From NCBI GenBank assembly GCA_013360985.1, contig JABWAM010000003.1, forward strand, positions 1-32,155: a stretch of DNA of 32,155 nt, in the 5' to 3' direction. Origin of the DNA: Verrucomicrobiia bacterium (GTDB taxonomy: Bacteria; Verrucomicrobiota; Verrucomicrobiia; JABWAM01). Shown here in pieces: positions 1 to 8,221 of this stretch (position 1 is its first letter; every line of letters starts with the position of its first letter). The position numbers were made by a program, and so were the translations under genes. A model generated the notes under the pieces. That model saw only the letters and a list, made by a program, of their open reading frames with translations, was not told the DNA's origin and did no database searches.

Positions 1-2
1 TC

Positions 3-239
3 GGCCTCGGGCATGTCCTCCTCGAATGGCGGATCTGGCGCGAGATCCGCTATCCTCTCGGCGTCGTTTTCCTGCCTCCCGTGCTCCTGGCGGGCGGAGC
101 GGTCGCCCTCAGGTTTGTCATGGGGGATACCCTGCCGTTCGCGGGCAGGTTCGCGCTCGCGGGAACGTACGCGGCCCTCGCGGCGTGGGAATGGCTCGCC
201 GGCCGCCGAAGGTTTCTGCCGTCGCCATCCGCCATTTGA
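3..239 (+). CDS. C-terminal fragment of a multi-span membrane protein, possibly a polysaccharide flippase (5' truncated by window edge)
   Basis: Manual translation of the frame starting at base 3: GLGHVLLEWRIWREIRYPLGVVFLPPVLLAGGAVALRFVMGDTLPFAGRFALAGTYAALAAWEWLAGRRRFLPSPSAI*; hydrophobic segments; stop TGA at 237-239; absent from ORF track because it has no start in the window. Confidence 0.55.
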   Translation, partial: GLGHVLLEWRIWREIRYPLGVVFLPPVLLAGGAVALRFVMGDTLPFAGRFALAGTYAALAAWEWLAGRRRFLPSPSAI

Positions 240-270
240 AGGCTCCGCGCCGTTCCCCTTTCCCATCTCC

Positions 271-1041
271 ATGAAAGCTTTCCTCCTCGCCGCCGGCCTC
301 GGGTCGCGGCTGCGGCCGCTGACGGATCGCACCCCGAAATGTCTGCTTCCCATCGGCGGACGCCCGATGCTGCAGATCTGGCTGGAGCAGATGGGGAGTT
401 GGGGCGTCACCGACGTGCTCGTGAACACGCACCACCTCTGGGAGCAGGTGGAGGCTTTCGCATCGACCTGGCGGGGAAAGGCGAAGCTCCATCTCGCCCA
501 CGAGCCCGATCTCTTGGGAAGCGCCGGCACTCTGCGCGCGAACCGCGCCTTCGTAGAGGGCGAGGAGAGCTTCCTCGTCCTTTACGCGGACAACCTCACC
601 GCATTCCGCGCCACGCTCTTGCTGGAACGCCTCGACGCGGAACGGGAGCGCTCGCCGCTTGCGGCGATGGCCCTCTTTCGCAGCCCGCGCCCGAAAGACT
701 GCGGGATCGCCGCGCTCGATGCCGAAGGCTGGGTCACCCGCTTCGCCGAAAAGCCGCGCGAGCCGAAGTCCGACCTCGCGAACGCGGGCATCTACGCCTT
801 CGCCGCCGGCGCGCTCGACCTGATTCCCGAGAAGGCCGTCGCCGACATCGGCCACGACCTCATCCCGCGCCTCGTCCCGAGGATCGTGGGCGTAGAGATG
901 AAGGAGCGCCTTCTCGATATCGGGAGCACGGCAGCCTACCTCGAGGTCCGGGACGCTTCGTTCGAGGAATGGGCGAACGCGTCGATTTCCTCGGCGACGA
1001 GCCAGACCGGTCGTGCGGCAGCCTCCTCGAAGGTCCGGTAA
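271..1041 (+). CDS. NDP-sugar nucleotidyltransferase (mannose-1-P/heptose-1-P type)
   Basis: MKAFLLAAGLGSRLRPLTDRTPKCLLPIGGRPML, the GxGxRLxPLTxxxPKxLLPIGGxPML signature; internal ATG at 271 within the 13..1041 ORF. Confidence 0.9.
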   Translation: MKAFLLAAGLGSRLRPLTDRTPKCLLPIGGRPMLQIWLEQMGSWGVTDVLVNTHHLWEQVEAFASTWRGKAKLHLAHEPDLLGSAGTLRANRAFVEGEESFLVLYADNLTAFRATLLLERLDAERERSPLAAMALFRSPRPKDCGIAALDAEGWVTRFAEKPREPKSDLANAGIYAFAAGALDLIPEKAVADIGHDLIPRLVPRIVGVEMKERLLDIGSTAAYLEVRDASFEEWANASISSATSQTGRAAASSKVR

Positions 1042-1883
1042 AGATATTCGCCGAGCAGGGCGGTACTCAGAAGCTGGGCGCCCAGGAGGATCGCCCCGGC
1101 GGACAATACCAGTCCAGTAGTTGACCCGCCATCAGTCAGCGCCCAGATGAGGCTTGCGAGGCCCGCCAATCCTACGAACAGCCCGAGGGGAAGGCAGAGC
1201 CGCAGCGGCCGCGCGCTGTATGCGAAAATTCCATTCGCGAAGAGCTGCACCTTTTTCGCGAGCGTCCACTTGGAGCGCCCAAACGAACGAGGCGGGCGGT
1301 CGTACTCGAGGACCCGTTGGCGAAAGCCCAGATTCATCAAGAGGCTCAGGATCGAAACATTCCGTCCGCTCTGGCGGTTGACGGCCTCAATGGCCGGGCG
1401 GCGCGCCATAAAAACGTCGATGCCGCCCGGCGGCATTCGCTGTGGAGTGAGACAGTTCATCGCCGCATAAAACGAGCGGGCAAAGAAACGGTCCACGGCC
1501 CCGTCCGCGCGACGTCGTCGGGCGCCGAACACGAGGTCGGCGCCCTCCCGGCAGGCTTCGAGGAAGCGCGGGATGAGATCCACCGGAGTTTGCAAATCGG
1601 CGGCGAGGTTCATCGCGTATTTTCCGCGAGCCGCGCGCAGGGCGGCGAGCAGGGCTGCATGATTGCCGTAGTTTCTTGCCAAACGCACCCCGCGCACGCG
1701 CGAGTCCGAAGCCGCGAGAGACTTCACCGCCTCCCAGGAACCGTCGGTCGAGCCGTCGTCCACGAGAAGAAGTTCCCACTCCACCTGGGGGAGGCGCTCC
1801 ATGGCCGCAGTCACCGCGCGGTGGAGCCGCGGAAGGTTTTCGGCCTCGTTGAGAAGGCCGACCATCAGAGAGAGCTCGATCAT
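936..1883 (-). CDS. GT2 glycosyltransferase, polyprenyl-phosphate sugar synthase type with C-terminal TM segments
   Basis: N-terminal LLVDDGSTDGSWEAV and LARNYGNHAALLAAL, DLQTPVDLIPRF, C-terminal two-TM region and RPVWLVAEE tail. Confidence 0.88.
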   Translation of the reverse strand: MIELSLMVGLLNEAENLPRLHRAVTAAMERLPQVEWELLLVDDGSTDGSWEAVKSLAASDSRVRGVRLARNYGNHAALLAALRAARGKYAMNLAADLQTPVDLIPRFLEACREGADLVFGARRRRADGAVDRFFARSFYAAMNCLTPQRMPPGGIDVFMARRPAIEAVNRQSGRNVSILSLLMNLGFRQRVLEYDRPPRSFGRSKWTLAKKVQLFANGIFAYSARPLRLCLPLGLFVGLAGLASLIWALTDGGSTTGLVLSAGAILLGAQLLSTALLGEYLYRTFEEAAARPVWLVAEEIDAFAHSSNEASRTSR

Positions 1884-2587
1884 GGGCGTGCGGGTTGCGT
1901 GTGATCGCGCAGGATGAAGGACTTTCGCCGTTCGTCAGGGGTCCGGATCCTCATCACGCGCGCCGGGACGCCGGCCACGACGGCTCCGTCCGGGACGTCG
2001 TCAACGACGACCGCGCCGGCTCCGACCACCACATCCTCGCCGACCTTCCGACAAACGACGCTCGCTCCGGCGCCGATGAAGGCGCCCTGTCCGACTTCGA
2101 CGGCAGCGCAGAAAACGGCGCCCGGCCCGAGGTAGACGTTGTCGCCGAGAACGCATTCGTGTTCGACCACGCCATTCGAATAAAGAACGCAGTTGGCGCC
2201 CAGGCGGGCGAACGCGTGGACGACCGCGCCCGGACAGATGATCGCGCCGGGACCGATCTCCGCTCGCGTGTTCACATGGGCTGCGGGCGAGAGGGCGCTG
2301 GGGGTCTCGAGCCCCAGAGAGCGGAGGCGGGAAAAAACGGACGCACGCACGGGCATGTGATTGCAACTCACGCCGACCAGCGCGCCCTGCACGCGCCCTT
2401 CCGCGGCGAGTTTCTCGATGTGGACGAGGGGGGTGAACACGGGAAGCCCGAGCAGCGTGGATCCCTTGAGCGCATCGTTGTCGTCGAGGAAACAGGTCGC
2501 TTTCCATCGACCGACAAGAGCGTCGGCGACGGTGGCGCAGACCACCTTGCCGTGCTCGCGAGCGCCGAGGATGGCGAGCGCTTTCAT
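1880..2587 (-). CDS. NeuD/PglD-like sugar O/N-acyltransferase (left-handed beta-helix)
   Basis: MKALAILGAREHGKVVCATV N-terminal domain followed by hexapeptide repeats (IGPGAIICPGAVVHAFARLGANC...AGVPARVM); internal ATG at 2587. Confidence 0.85.
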   Translation of the reverse strand: MKALAILGAREHGKVVCATVADALVGRWKATCFLDDNDALKGSTLLGLPVFTPLVHIEKLAAEGRVQGALVGVSCNHMPVRASVFSRLRSLGLETPSALSPAAHVNTRAEIGPGAIICPGAVVHAFARLGANCVLYSNGVVEHECVLGDNVYLGPGAVFCAAVEVGQGAFIGAGASVVCRKVGEDVVVGAGAVVVDDVPDGAVVAGVPARVMRIRTPDERRKSFILRDHTQPARP

Positions 2588-4209
2588 GGGCGTTTTTTCT
2601 CGATCACCCGTTTTCCGAGGAACAGGGCGTCCAAACCGGAGCCGTAGAAAGTCGAAATCGCCTGGTTGGGATTCTCGACGATGGGTTGGCCGCGAATGTT
2701 GAAACTGGTATTCAAGACCACGGGAACGCCGGTGCGGCGCCCCAGTTCGGCCAGGAATCGATGGTAAAGAGGTTCGGCCTCGGCGCGGACGGTCTGCACG
2801 CGCGCGGTATTGTCCGCGTGGGTGACCGCCGGGATCCGCGCCCGGGCTTGCGCCCGGACGCCGAAAGTTCGGGTCATGAAAGGCGATTCGACAGGTCTTT
2901 CGAAGAAATCCCCCGCGTTCTCCAAGAGGACCGACGGAGCGAAGGGACGAAATCCTTCGCGGAATTTCACGACTGCGTTGACGCGATCCTTCATCTCCGC
3001 GAGGCGCGGGTCGGCGAGGATGGAACGATGTCCGAGGGCGCGCGCTCCGTACTCCATGCGCCCCTGGTGCCACCCGACGATCTTCCCCTCGGCGACCATG
3101 CGGGCCGCTTCGGCGGCGGGGTCGGGGCATTCCCGCGAAGGGGAACCAACTTCCGAAAGGGCCTTCGCGATCTCCAGTTCGCCGTACTCAGGACCCATTG
3201 CGGCCGTGGAAAGCGGGGGAGGGAGGGGAAGTCCGCGTTGCCATCCGGCCAGGAGGGCGGCCCCTAAAGCGAGGCCGTTGTCGCCGGCCACCGGAGGGAC
3301 ATGGAGGGCGTCGAAGAGGCCCGCTTCGGCGATCTTCTGGTTGAGCACGCAGTTCATGGCGACGCCGCCGGCGATGCACGCCCGCCGCAAACCGGTCTCT
3401 GCGCGGTAATGCGCGAAGAGGCCGAGGGCGGTTTTCTCGAGGAGCGCCTGCGCGCTGGAGGCCAGGTCCATGTGGCGCGGCCCGATCTCTTCCCAGCGGA
3501 GGCGGGCGGGTCCAAGCCGCTGGAGCAACGCGTGGTTGAACAGCGGCTCCTGGGTGGACAGCGGCGGTTCGCCGGGGCCCGCGCTGCGGAACCCTTCGTC
3601 ATTCAGCTTGTAGTCGGCCTTCGACGGAGACAGGAGCCAGTCGAGCGCAATCGAGGGATGGCCGTAGGACGCGAGCCCCATCACCTTGTATTCGTCCTCG
3701 CCGAAATCAAACCCGAGGTGTTGGGTGATCGTCGCGTAGAAAAGCCCCAGCGACTGGGGAAAGGGCCAGCGCCGCAGGGACCGAAGCCCTCGGCGGTCCG
3801 CAGCCGAGACCGTTGTGGCCACGCCATCACCGCTGTAGTCATAGGTGACGACAAGCGCCTCGTCGAAACCACTTCCGAGGAAGGCCGCGGCGGCGTGCGC
3901 CTCGTGGTGATCGCACAGCTCGATCTTCGGCGCGTGCCCGTGGACAAAGAGGAAATACTCGCGAAGGCGGGCCTCGATGTTTCGATACGTGATTCCGGGA
4001 AAGACGACGAGATCAATGTCCTGGATGCGCAGGCCGCCCGCGCGGAGACAGTAACGGATCGCGTGGGTGGGAAGGTTCCCGGGCGCATGCTTGACGCGCG
4101 TGAAGCGCTCCTCCTCGGCGGCGGCGACAACCTGTCCGTCCACCGCGAGCGTCGCGGCGGCGTCCCAATTGCCCATGCGCACCCCTCCGCAAATTCCGAG
4201 GATCCTCAT
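2584..4209 (-). CDS. Carbamoyltransferase, NodU/CmcH family
   Basis: MRILGICGG...AAAEEERFTRVKHAPGNLP; CDHHEAHAAAAF; EYGARALGHRSILADPR; VVLNTSFNIRGQPIVENPNQAI. All are NodU-family landmarks. Confidence 0.93.
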   Translation of the reverse strand: MRILGICGGVRMGNWDAAATLAVDGQVVAAAEEERFTRVKHAPGNLPTHAIRYCLRAGGLRIQDIDLVVFPGITYRNIEARLREYFLFVHGHAPKIELCDHHEAHAAAAFLGSGFDEALVVTYDYSGDGVATTVSAADRRGLRSLRRWPFPQSLGLFYATITQHLGFDFGEDEYKVMGLASYGHPSIALDWLLSPSKADYKLNDEGFRSAGPGEPPLSTQEPLFNHALLQRLGPARLRWEEIGPRHMDLASSAQALLEKTALGLFAHYRAETGLRRACIAGGVAMNCVLNQKIAEAGLFDALHVPPVAGDNGLALGAALLAGWQRGLPLPPPLSTAAMGPEYGELEIAKALSEVGSPSRECPDPAAEAARMVAEGKIVGWHQGRMEYGARALGHRSILADPRLAEMKDRVNAVVKFREGFRPFAPSVLLENAGDFFERPVESPFMTRTFGVRAQARARIPAVTHADNTARVQTVRAEAEPLYHRFLAELGRRTGVPVVLNTSFNIRGQPIVENPNQAISTFYGSGLDALFLGKRVIEKKRP

Positions 4210-4222
4210 CAGGGGCAGGATG

Positions 4223-4972
4223 CTACCGCCGGGAGGCGGTCCCTGTCGAGAGAGGCCAATTCCACAACGCGTCGGAGGCGTCGCAATCGAGAAGCTCCAC
4301 GGTTTCGCGAAGAGTGACGCTGCGCCAGCGACCGGCGGCTGCGGCGTCGAGCAGTTCTCCAAAAAGCGCGGCCACGCCCGGTCCCTTGCGTCGGAGCGCA
4401 GCCAGCTTTGCCGGCTCATGATAACAGGCTTTGGCCTTCTCGTAATCGGCGAGCGTGGAGGCGTTCACGAACCAGGGGATTGGGTGGAAATCCACCACTA
4501 AAAGAGGCTGAATGGAGGGAAGGGACGCCGCCCGGAAGCCTCCCGGATGGCGCGACGGGACGCAGAGGTGAAAGAAATCCATGTAATGAACCGGGATTTC
4601 CCAAAGCCCTGTCTCGCGGCGGAAGGGGGCAACCGCTTGTCCAGGGACAAAGAGGTTGCTCTGATAACGGATGCCCCATCCCGGCAGGAGGCGCACCAAG
4701 CGCGTGTCGGAGTGCAGCGAATGCGAGCGCAGCCCCACGGCGTGGGGATGCCGCCGTCGCAGCTTCTCGAAAGTCGGGATCCAGTCCGATTCCCCGTGAA
4801 AATTCGGGTGAAGGGCCATCTCATGCGAGCTGTTGATTTCCAACTCCGGCGTGTCGGTGCAAAAGAGCGTGGCGCGCACGCCGCGCTTTTCCACTTCCGC
4901 CAGCATCTCGTGGACGATCGGGGCGGGCGCCCACTCGACATCGATGGTCAGCGCCAGGAGAGGAGCGGGCAT
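4223..4972 (-). CDS. Polysaccharide deacetylase family protein
   Basis: LALTIDVEWAP, RATLFCTDTPELE, EMALHPNFHG (HxxxH), GLRSHSLHSDTRL, VVDFHPIP; NodB-like fold landmarks. Confidence 0.82.
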   Translation of the reverse strand: MPAPLLALTIDVEWAPAPIVHEMLAEVEKRGVRATLFCTDTPELEINSSHEMALHPNFHGESDWIPTFEKLRRRHPHAVGLRSHSLHSDTRLVRLLPGWGIRYQSNLFVPGQAVAPFRRETGLWEIPVHYMDFFHLCVPSRHPGGFRAASLPSIQPLLVVDFHPIPWFVNASTLADYEKAKACYHEPAKLAALRRKGPGVAALFGELLDAAAAGRWRSVTLRETVELLDCDASDALWNWPLSTGTASRR

Positions 4973-4976
4973 GGGA

Positions 4977-5624
4977 TCAAACGGACCGTAGACGGCGAGC
5001 GGGGTTGCCCACCCAGACCTCGCCGGGGGGTACGTCCTTGAGGACCACGGCGCCGATGCCGATCAGGGCGCCTTCACCGATGCGCACGCCCTCCCGCACC
5101 CGGCATCCGGAACCCAGATAGGCGTTGCGACCGATCCGTACGCCGCCGGAGAGTAGCGCTCCGGTCGCGAGGACCGCGAAGTCTTCGATCACCGAGTCGT
5201 GGGAAATTACGCAGTTCTGCAGCGCCATGATATGGCTGCCCAGGCGTGCGGCGGCGCCGACCGCGCCGTTCGCCAACACCACCGTGCCCCGCCCAAACCG
5301 CGCCGACGCGGAAATCGTCGCGCGCGGATCCAGGATGGTCAGAAAGGCGTCCGCGGGCGCGCCGGTTCGCGCGACAATCCCCGGTTTGGCCGGATAACTG
5401 GTCGGCGACCCGATGGCGTTCACGAAGCAATCGTCCGCGAAATCCTTCGCGGCTGCGATGGGCCCCAATACGGGAAGTCCATCCACGATGTTCCCTTGAG
5501 GGATCGCGTCGTCGAGGAATCCTCGAGCCTCGGGCGTGGAGGGATCGGCGTTCCGAGCGCGCCGCAAGGCTTCCAGCACGTCCCGGGCGTTGCCATTGAC
5601 ACCGAGGATGCAAACACGCTTCAT
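4977..5624 (-). CDS. NeuD/PglD-like sugar acyltransferase
   Basis: MKRVCILGVNGNARDVLEALR...GFLDD then hexapeptide repeats IGRNAYLGSGCRVREGVRIGEGALIGIGAVVLKDVPPGEVWVGNPARRL. Confidence 0.85.
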   Translation of the reverse strand: MKRVCILGVNGNARDVLEALRRARNADPSTPEARGFLDDAIPQGNIVDGLPVLGPIAAAKDFADDCFVNAIGSPTSYPAKPGIVARTGAPADAFLTILDPRATISASARFGRGTVVLANGAVGAAARLGSHIMALQNCVISHDSVIEDFAVLATGALLSGGVRIGRNAYLGSGCRVREGVRIGEGALIGIGAVVLKDVPPGEVWVGNPARRLRSV

Positions 5625-5655
5625 TGCGGGTCATCTCACCGTCGCCGCTCTCCAT

Positions 5656-6705
5656 TTGAAAGCAGAAAAGCCATCCCCCACGGCCTCGCGGATTCGCGTC
5701 GGGATCGCCGGACTCGGCCACTGGGGCCCCAATCACGCCCGCACCTTCGGCCGCCTTGCAGATCTGGCGGCGATCTGCGACCGCAGCCCGGGGCGTCTCG
5801 CTCAAGTGGGCGCGCTCTTCCCCGGAGTCGCCCGCTACCGGGAATTCGAGGAGATGCTCGATCGCGCGCGTTTGGATGCCGTCATCATCGCGACGCCGAC
5901 TTCTTCCCACGAAGGGTTGGTCGCGGCGACGTTGCGCCGCGGGCTTCATGTTCTTTGTGAAAAACCGCTGGCCCTTCGGGCTGCGGACGCCGCGCGCCTG
6001 GCCTCAGACGCGCGGCGACGTCGGCAGATCCTGATGGTGGGCCACACCTTTCTCTTCAACAGCGGCATCCGCCATCTACGCGGCCTGCTTCGCGCGAAGA
6101 ACCTTGGGCGGATCTATTATCTCCATTCCAAGCGGACGCACTATGGGCTGTTCCGTCCCGACGTGAGCGCGATCTGGGATCTCGCGTCGCACGATGTGGC
6201 GATTTTCAACTACCTCCTCGATTCTCGGCCTACCGAGGTCTCTGCCGTCGGGTTCGACTGGCTGCGGCGGGAACTTCATGACCTCGGCTTCATCACGTTC
6301 CGTTATCCGGGCGGGATCGCGGCACACATCCACGTCGGCTGGCTCGATCCCAAGAAGGTCCGCGAGATCACCGTGGTCGGCGACCGCCGCATGGCGGTGT
6401 GGCAGGACGGCGGCTCCCCGGGTCCCGTGACGCTGTACGACCGTTACGTGGTCCGCGGGCGGCCCCTTGTGCGCGAGTTCGGCGAGTTCCAGCTCCTGCC
6501 GCGCGAGGGGGATATCACGGTGCCCAATCTCCCGCTTGAGGAACCCCTTCTTGTGCAGGCGCGCGAATTCCTTGCCGCGATCTCGGAAGGATCCTCGCCG
6601 CTCTCGGATGGATGCTTCGCTGCCGAGGTGGTGCGCGCGCTTGAGGCGACCGACCGCTCCGTCCGTCTGCATGGCGCGCCCGTCAGGATTCACTCCCGCC
6701 GTTGA
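5656..6705 (+). CDS. Gfo/Idh/MocA family oxidoreductase (sugar dehydrogenase)
   Basis: RVGIAGLGHWGPNHARTFGRL Rossmann motif; DAVIIATPTSSHEGLV; HVLCEKPLAL; MVGHTFLFNSGI. Start uncertain (TTG 5656 or ATG 5608). Confidence 0.9.
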   Translation: MKAEKPSPTASRIRVGIAGLGHWGPNHARTFGRLADLAAICDRSPGRLAQVGALFPGVARYREFEEMLDRARLDAVIIATPTSSHEGLVAATLRRGLHVLCEKPLALRAADAARLASDARRRRQILMVGHTFLFNSGIRHLRGLLRAKNLGRIYYLHSKRTHYGLFRPDVSAIWDLASHDVAIFNYLLDSRPTEVSAVGFDWLRRELHDLGFITFRYPGGIAAHIHVGWLDPKKVREITVVGDRRMAVWQDGGSPGPVTLYDRYVVRGRPLVREFGEFQLLPREGDITVPNLPLEEPLLVQAREFLAAISEGSSPLSDGCFAAEVVRALEATDRSVRLHGAPVRIHSRR

Positions 6706-7244
6706 TGAAACGATTGCCCAAGAAGCCTTTCGTTCACGCCGCCGCGAGGGTGGAAAGCTCCCGGATCGGCGCGCGCACCCGGATCTGGGCTTTCAGCCAT
6801 GTGCAACCGCGCGTGCGCCTGGGCGCCGACTGCAACGTGGGCGAGCACTGCTTTATCGAAAACGGCGTGACGATCGGCGACCGGGTGACCATCAAGAACG
6901 GCGTTTCCCTCTGGGAGGGAATGCGCGTGGGTCACGACGTCTTCATCGGACCGAACGCGACGTTCACCAACGACCTTCGCCCGCGCTCGCCAAGATCCGC
7001 CGCGGGCAAGGGGCGCTATCGCACGAAGGATTGGTTGGCGCGCGTCATTCTCGAGGCGGGGTGCAGCGTCGGGGCGAACGCCACGGTGATCGGCCCGGTG
7101 CGCCTCGGCCGCGGATGCATGGTCGCCGCGGGCGCGGTGGTCACCCGCAACGTCGCTCCGTGTGAACTCGTCGCCGGCAATCCCGCCCGTCGGATCGGCT
7201 GGGTCAACCTCCGCGGAGAACGCGTCGCCCGTCGCCCCCGATGA
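6705..7244 (+). CDS. WbpD/WlbB-like hexapeptide N-acetyltransferase
   Basis: GARTRIWAFSHVQPRVRLGADCNVGEHCFIENGVTIGDRVTIKNGVSLWEGMRVGHDVFIGPNATFTNDLRPRS; NPARRIGWV. Start overlaps upstream stop (TGATG). Confidence 0.88.
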   Translation: MKRLPKKPFVHAAARVESSRIGARTRIWAFSHVQPRVRLGADCNVGEHCFIENGVTIGDRVTIKNGVSLWEGMRVGHDVFIGPNATFTNDLRPRSPRSAAGKGRYRTKDWLARVILEAGCSVGANATVIGPVRLGRGCMVAAGAVVTRNVAPCELVAGNPARRIGWVNLRGERVARRPR

Positions 7245-8221
7245 ACGCAATCCGCGGCGCGACCTTCCTGATCACCGGCGGCGCGGGCCTCGTCGGCTCG
7301 CATCTCGCGGATCAGTTGCTCGCCGCGGGCGCCGCGAAAGTTCGCGTCCTCGACAACTTCCTCCGCGGCCGCGAGGAGAACCTCGCCGCCGCAGCGGCCA
7401 CTGGCCGCCTCGAACTCCATCGCGGGGACGTGCGGGATGCGGACCTCGTGGATCGCCTCGCCCGGGGTTGCGACGGCGTCTTCCACCAGGCGGCGATGCG
7501 CATCACGCTCTGCGTGGAGCGCCCGCGCGAGTGCCTCGACTCAATGGTGATGGGCTCCCTCAACGTGGTCGAGTCGTGCCTCCGCCACAAGGTGAAGAAG
7601 CTCATCGCGGCCTCCTCGGTGAGCGTCTACGGCCTCGCGGAGGAATTCCCCATCCGCGAGACGCATCACCTCTACGCGAACCGGACGCTCTACGGCGCCG
7701 CCAAAGTCGCCAACGAACAGATGTATCGGGCGTTCGCGGAAATGAACGGTCTGACGTATGTGGCGTTCCGTTACTTCAACGTGTACGGCCCGAGAATGGA
7801 TCGCACCGGTGCGTACACGGAAGTGATGATCCGTTGGCTTTACGCCGCGATGGACGGACAGCGCCCCAAGATTTTCGGGCGCGGCGAACAGTCCATGGAT
7901 TTCGTGCACGTGGAGGACATCGCGCGCGCCAACCTCGCAGCCTGGGAACGCGACGTCACCGACGAAGTCTTCAATGTCTGCACGGGACGCGAGACGAGCT
8001 TGATCGAGCTCTGGCGGATCATCCAGGAGGTCACTGGCGCGCGCGATCTCGAACCCGAGTATCTCCCCGCGCGCACCGTCGGTCCCGTGGGCCGCAGGGT
8101 GGGGGACCCGTCGAAGGCCGAGAGACTCCTCGGTTTCAAGGCGCGCATCCCGCTCGAAGAAGGGATGCGTTCGCTCTCCGCATGGCTGAAGGGCGCGCCC
8201 CGCATGGAGGCGCCTCAATGA
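7241..8221 (+). CDS. NAD-dependent sugar epimerase/dehydratase (extended SDR)
   Basis: FLITGGAGLVGSHLAD; SSVSVYGLAEEFP; LYGAAKVANEQMYRAF; YFNVYGPRMD. Confidence 0.9.
   Translation: MNAIRGATFLITGGAGLVGSHLADQLLAAGAAKVRVLDNFLRGREENLAAAAATGRLELHRGDVRDADLVDRLARGCDGVFHQAAMRITLCVERPRECLDSMVMGSLNVVESCLRHKVKKLIAASSVSVYGLAEEFPIRETHHLYANRTLYGAAKVANEQMYRAFAEMNGLTYVAFRYFNVYGPRMDRTGAYTEVMIRWLYAAMDGQRPKIFGRGEQSMDFVHVEDIARANLAAWERDVTDEVFNVCTGRETSLIELWRIIQEVTGARDLEPEYLPARTVGPVGRRVGDPSKAERLLGFKARIPLEEGMRSLSAWLKGAPRMEAPQ

Noticed and set aside
3301-4317. 338-aa plus-strand ORF
   Set aside because: Antisense to the NodU-like carbamoyltransferase; no recognisable motif.
936-5624. Literal Nod-factor biosynthesis cluster
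   Set aside because: No NodC-type chitin synthase or NodA-type acyltransferase; only the tailoring enzyme classes match.
7162-8217. Upstream part of the 718-aa ORF 7162..9318 as a fusion to DegT
   Set aside because: The Arg-rich N-terminal portion overlaps the SDR in another frame; DegT clearly begins at MNIPVAKV (8218).
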